Shown here in pieces: positions 39,958 through 42,769 of a stretch of 42,769 bases of DNA (position 1 is the stretch's first letter; each line of letters begins with the position of its first letter). The stretch is from positions 1 through 42,769 of the forward strand of contig JAEUKZ010000056.1 in assembly GCA_016793045.1 (NCBI GenBank), read 5' to 3'. This DNA is from Alphaproteobacteria bacterium. GTDB taxonomy: Bacteria > Pseudomonadota > Alphaproteobacteria > CACIAM-22H2. Under the pieces are notes generated by a model, which was not told the DNA's origin, did no database searches, and saw nothing but the letters and a program-made list of their open reading frames with translations. Both the position numbers and the translations under genes were made by a program.

Positions 39958-40000
39958 GAAAAAGAAAGTCGGCGGTCCGGCGCAAGGCTGGACCGCCGAC
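39958..40000 (-). terminator. Rho-independent terminator of the Crp/Fnr gene
   Basis: On the minus strand an 11-bp perfect stem (GTCGGCGGTCC paired with GGACCGCCGAC, 39968-39978 and 39990-40000) is followed by TTTCTTTTT. It lies 36 bp after the Crp/Fnr stop and before the hsp20 promoter, separating the two. Confidence -1.
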
Positions 40001-40035
40001 CAATCCGGGACCCGGGAGGGGGGAGGTCCCGAAAC

Positions 40036-40902
40036 TCAGCCTGCCAGCGTCGCCCTGGTGGCGTAGAGCGGGGTTTCGGCGCGCGGCGCCACGAAAGGCC
40101 GCAGGAAGGTGCCGCCAGCACCGGGGCTGCTCGCATCGTCCGACCACGGCATCGGATCGTCTTCGGCGAAGCCCGCCTCGGCGGTGAGCTGGCGGATGTC
40201 CTGGATCTGCAGTCGTCCGGCGCGCAGCAGGACGATGCCGTCCTTGCGCAGCTCGGCGAGCGTACGGCAGACGTGGACCGAGGTGAGGCCGATCGCATCG
40301 GCGATGTGGGTCTGGGTCAGCGGCAGGGTGAACCCCTTGTCGGTGACCTTGAGGCCGGACTGGCGCGCGCGCGCCACCAGCTCGACCAGCAGATGCGCGA
40401 TGCGCTCGCGCGCCGACTGGCGGCCGATCGTCATCAGGCGCTCGAGCGCGATCGCCTCGTTCTGGGCGAGCGTCTGGATCAGCCGGATGGCGAGCGACGG
40501 CACCTGAAGCAGCAGCGCGTCGAAGCGCGCGCGCGGGATGACGCAGAGGTCGCATACCGTGCGCGCCTCGACGCCGTGCGACATGATCCGGCCGGGTCCG
40601 AAGCCGAGCAGCGCGCCCGGCAGGGTAAAGTCGACGATCTGGCGGCGGCCGTCGCCAAGCGTGCGATAGCGGAAGGCCCAACCGTCGATCAGGAGATAGA
40701 CGAACTCACTCGCGTCGCCCTGTTCGTAGAGCACCTGGCCGACCTGGAGCCGGCGGACCGCCGGGCGAAGCGCCTCGAACGCGGCGCGCTCCTCGGTCGA
40801 GAGGGAGGCGGCAAAGGCCGGCGGCAGGGCCGAGCGTGCAGCGGTCTTGACGGGGGTCGCGGTGGAGCCGGTTTCGCGAGCGGCGGCGAGTGAGGAATGC
40901 AT
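40036..40902 (-). CDS. Crp/Fnr family regulator (FixK-like position, atypical recognition helix)
   Basis: The product is 288 aa. N-terminal cyclic-nucleotide-type beta-barrel (about 40-140, QVGQVLYEQGDASEFVYLLIDG), dimer helix, then the helix-turn-helix LTQTHIADAIGLTSVHVCRTLAELRKDG. No N-terminal iron-sulfur cysteine cluster, so it does not sense oxygen directly like FNR. The recognition helix reads SVHVCR where FNR and FixK have ETxSR, so only Arg is conserved. It lies in the FixK position next to FixL-FixJ-type genes. Its own promoter has the 21-bp element shared with the receiver gene. C-terminal extension of about 45 residues beyond the wing. Confidence -1.
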   Translation of the reverse strand: MHSSLAAARETGSTATPVKTAARSALPPAFAASLSTEERAAFEALRPAVRRLQVGQVLYEQGDASEFVYLLIDGWAFRYRTLGDGRRQIVDFTLPGALLGFGPGRIMSHGVEARTVCDLCVIPRARFDALLLQVPSLAIRLIQTLAQNEAIALERLMTIGRQSARERIAHLLVELVARARQSGLKVTDKGFTLPLTQTHIADAIGLTSVHVCRTLAELRKDGIVLLRAGRLQIQDIRQLTAEAGFAEDDPMPWSDDASSPGAGGTFLRPFVAPRAETPLYATRATLAG

Positions 40903-40998
40903 GAAGCGTCTCTTTCCTGACTGCAGCGGCAGATTCAGCGCCGCGAACGGGAAGGAGTAGAACGCTTTGCCGGACCGGGTCCCAGCCGTGGCTTGTAC

Positions 40999-41019
40999 GT
41001 ACGCGAAAACCCCTACATG
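40999..41019. promoter_or_regulatory. 21-bp element (copy 1) upstream of the Crp/Fnr gene
   Basis: The plus strand reads GTACGCGAAAAC then CCCTACATG. Copy 2 at 41497-41517, read on the minus strand, agrees at 18 of 21 positions (shared GTACGCGAAAA, then CCTAC, then TG). It overlaps the last codons of the receiver-only gene and lies about 97-117 bp upstream of the Crp/Fnr ATG at 40902. Candidate FixJ-type regulator target. Confidence -1.
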
Positions 41020-41423
41020 CCCGGGCAGGGGTCGCCGATGACCTCGCTGATCGTCGCACGCAGCACGTCGAAGGCGACCGGCTTGTCGAGAAAGGCGATG
41101 GCGCCGAGTTCGCGGGCGCGCCGCTTGGCGGACGCCTCGGCGCGACCGGACACCATCACGACCGGCAGCGTCGATCCGTCGGCCTTGAGCCGCGCGAGCA
41201 CGTCCAGGCCGCTTTCGCCGGGCAAATTTACGTCCAATATCAGACACTTGCCGGCGCCGGGATCGGCGCGATCGAAGAACTCCTGGCCCGAGGCGAAATC
41301 CTCGACCGGAAACCCGAACGCCGTCAGCAGTGTACGCAACGAATCCCGCACGGCTTCGTCGTCGTCGACTACATAGATCATCGGGGCCCAGACATCGGCG
41401 AAATCGTCGACCTGCAAAAGCAT
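41013..41423 (-). CDS. Receiver-only response regulator
   Basis: The product is 136 aa: one receiver domain with VVDDDEAVRDSL, acceptor D64 in LILDVNLPGESG and the switch KPVAF. No output domain follows. The N-terminus before MIYVVDDD is short and non-homologous, so ATG 41381 is an alternative start (122 aa). It lies between the FixJ-type regulator and the Crp/Fnr regulator, an order I recall from Bradyrhizobium fixLJ-fixK2. It may be a phosphate sink or an allosteric partner of the FixL-type kinase. Its upstream region carries the 21-bp element. Confidence -1.
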   Translation of the reverse strand: MLLQVDDFADVWAPMIYVVDDDEAVRDSLRTLLTAFGFPVEDFASGQEFFDRADPGAGKCLILDVNLPGESGLDVLARLKADGSTLPVVMVSGRAEASAKRRARELGAIAFLDKPVAFDVLRATISEVIGDPCPGM

Positions 41424-41496
41424 TTCTGCATGTTCCCCCCACCGCGCCCCCGCGTCGATGACCTACATTAAAGGAACGTCACAGACGCGGCGCCGT

Positions 41497-41517
41497 CACG
41501 TAGGTATTTTCGCGTAC
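41497..41517. promoter_or_regulatory. 21-bp element (copy 2) upstream of the receiver-only gene
   Basis: The plus strand reads CACGTAGGTATTTTCGCGTAC; the complement is 18/21 identical with copy 1 at 40999-41019. It lies 74-94 bp upstream of ATG 41423, just after the FixJ-type gene end. Orientation relative to the transcribed gene is opposite to that of copy 1. Confidence -1.
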
Positions 41518-41523
41518 ATGTCG

Positions 41524-42168
41524 TCAGGTGGCGGACGGGGAGGCGATGTCGCCGGCGGCGAGGGTGACGCGCACGAGTTCGGACAGGCTCTTCACCTCGA
41601 TCTTGTCCATCACACGGGCGCGGTGGATTTCGACCGTGCGCGGGCTGATCGCGAGCTCGTGGGCGATAATCTTGTTTGGCTTGCCGGCGACGAGCAGGCG
41701 CAGCACGTCGCGCTCGCGCGGGGTCAGTCGCGCGACGCGCTCACGCGCCTGCGCGGTCTCGGCGGCGTGGCGCTGGCTGGTGGCGCTGCGCGCGAGCGCC
41801 CGGCCGATGCAGTCCTTGAGCATGTCGAAGGAGAACGGCTTCTCGACGAAGTCGACCGCGCCCGCCTTCATCGCCTGGACGGCGAGGGCGACCTCCCCGA
41901 AGCCGGTCATGAAGATGACCGGAAGGCCGATGTTACGGGCATTCAACTGTTGCTGAAGCTCCAGCCCGTCCATGCCGGGCATGCGCACGTCAATCAGCAC
42001 GCAGCCGGTACGGCCGGCGGCGCAGGCGGCAAGGAATGCCGGCCCCGATTCGTAGCCCTCGCTGCGGTAGCCGTTCGCCGCGAGGCTCGTGCACAACGAA
42101 TCGCGCACCGCGTCGTCGTCATCGACGACAAAGATAGTCGGGGAATCAGGCGTCGGAACGTTCGCCAT
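41524..42168 (-). CDS. fixJ: FixJ-type response regulator (receiver plus LuxR-type helix-turn-helix)
   Basis: The product is 214 aa. Receiver domain with VVDDDDAVRDSL and D60 in VLIDVRMPGMDGLEL, K in FVEKPFSF; C-terminal LuxR-type HTH LTPRERDVLRLLVAGKPNKIIAHELAISPRTVEIHRARV (in two parts: LTPRERDVLRLLVAGKPNK and ELAISPRTVEIHR). This is the FixJ arrangement. The start ATG 42168 overlaps the upstream kinase gene by 23 bp, so the two are coupled. Likely binds the 21-bp elements at 41497 and 40999, controlling the receiver and Crp/Fnr genes (inference). FixJ activates fixK under low oxygen in rhizobia. Confidence -1.
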   Translation of the reverse strand: MANVPTPDSPTIFVVDDDDAVRDSLCTSLAANGYRSEGYESGPAFLAACAAGRTGCVLIDVRMPGMDGLELQQQLNARNIGLPVIFMTGFGEVALAVQAMKAGAVDFVEKPFSFDMLKDCIGRALARSATSQRHAAETAQARERVARLTPRERDVLRLLVAGKPNKIIAHELAISPRTVEIHRARVMDKIEVKSLSELVRVTLAAGDIASPSAT

Positions 42169-42769
42169 TGCCGTCGGTAGGGGACTCGGTTGGTGCTTTG
42201 GCGACAGGCACGGTGAAACGGAACACGGCGCCGCCGGTTGCGCCCGCTTCATACCATAGCCGGCCGCCATGCGCTTCGATGATCGAGCGGCAGATCGACA
42301 GCCCGACGCCCATCCCATCCACCTTGGTCGTAACGAAAGGCTGGAACAGTTTGGCCTCGACGTCGGGCGCGAGCCCGGGTCCGGTGTCGGCGACCGCAAC
42401 CTCGATCATCCCGTCTTCGACCGTCTTCGACGAGATGTGCACTTCCCGCAGCGGCGAATCGGTCATCGCCTCGCGCGCATTGCGGACGAGGTTGAACACG
42501 ACCTGCTGGACATGGACGCGGTCGATCGAAGCGGACGGCAGGTCGGCGGAGAGCGCGAGCCGAACCCGCGTATCGCGCCCGCGCGAGCCGACGAGCGCCA
42601 GCGCCAGCGCCTCCTCGATCACCTTGTTGAGGTCCTCGGCGCGGTACTCGATCGGGTGCTTTTCGATGAACCCACGCAGCCGACGGATGATCTGCGCCGC
42701 GCGGTCGGCCTGCTGCTCCACTTTCGCGAGGATGCCGTCGAGCGGCTTGCCCTGCGCGCTCGCCGCCGC
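42146..42769 (-). CDS. fixL: FixL-type sensor histidine kinase, C-terminal part (5' truncated by window end)
   Basis: 208 codons are visible, to the last base of the window; the gene begins further right. The visible part has the second DHp helix (EQQADRAAQIIRRLRGFIEK) and the ATPase domain: N-box VFNLVRNAREAM, DTGPGL, and GVGLSICRSIIEAHGG. The phospho-His, PAS and any haem domain are outside. RIIRRLR followed by HATPase in this style and FixJ-type partner downstream with 23-bp overlap support the FixL call. Without the PAS domain oxygen sensing cannot be claimed. Confidence -1.
   Translation of the reverse strand, partial: AAASAQGKPLDGILAKVEQQADRAAQIIRRLRGFIEKHPIEYRAEDLNKVIEEALALALVGSRGRDTRVRLALSADLPSASIDRVHVQQVVFNLVRNAREAMTDSPLREVHISSKTVEDGMIEVAVADTGPGLAPDVEAKLFQPFVTTKVDGMGVGLSICRSIIEAHGGRLWYEAGATGGAVFRFTVPVAKAPTESPTDGNGERSDA

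Overview
The window is very GC-rich, single-copy chromosomal DNA of an alphaproteobacterium. The evidence is the FixL/FixJ/FixK-type regulatory genes, FNR/FixK boxes, two-cupin and Rieske catabolic genes, Liv and Fbp-type transporters and a CcmI-type cytochrome biogenesis protein. The genus cannot be fixed from sequence alone; a Hyphomicrobiales or Rhodospirillales relative fits best. I see no tRNA, rRNA, insertion sequence, integrase or CRISPR array. Genes are densely packed, with many ATGA, GTGA or TGATG stop/start overlaps.

Region 1 (1-7 kb) holds ordinary genes: the C-terminal end of ccmI, a DUF2817 M14-like peptidase, a small basic protein, a large CHASE3 hybrid histidine kinase with two receivers, a rhodanese, and a fumarylacetoacetate-hydrolase-family enzyme.

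Region 2 (7-29.6 kb) is a catabolic and uptake island. On the minus strand, a VOC-fold (H-H-E) protein leads a branched-chain-type ABC operon (livK-H-M-G-F order), with a second VOC gene just upstream. Next come a MetX-like alpha/beta hydrolase and a Rieske oxygenase alpha/beta pair, which reads away from a MarR regulator. Then follow a TAXI solute receptor fused by stop/start overlap to a 4,5-dihydroxyphthalate-decarboxylase-like protein, and a roughly 10-kb operon: carboxymuconolactone decarboxylase family, ornithine cyclodeaminase family, bicupin dioxygenase-like, DHDPS/aldolase family, M29/NicX-like metalloenzyme, Fbp-type ABC importer, and an enolase-superfamily enzyme. A paralogous periplasmic binding protein closes the island on the other strand. 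Three promoters in this island (Rieske, TAXI, carboxymuconolactone operon) each carry a copy of the same palindrome, TTAGA-N2-TCTAA. The MarR protein is the obvious candidate to bind it. The pathway looks like degradation of an aromatic or heteroaromatic acid; the substrate is unknown.

Region 3 (29.7-42.8 kb) looks like a low-oxygen or dormancy stress island. It contains a secreted unknown, a CBS-BON protein, a Pat-like acyl-CoA synthetase/acetyltransferase fusion, a host-attachment-family protein, a zinc alcohol dehydrogenase, two tandem universal stress proteins, a small conserved unknown, and an hsp20-cytochrome c lipoprotein-membrane protein operon. It ends with a Crp/Fnr regulator, a receiver-only protein, a FixJ-type regulator and a FixL-type kinase cut by the window end. 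Three perfect FNR/FixK boxes sit 65-70 bp upstream of start codons here. The promoter regions of the Crp/Fnr gene and the receiver gene share a nearly identical 21-bp element that may be the FixJ-type target.
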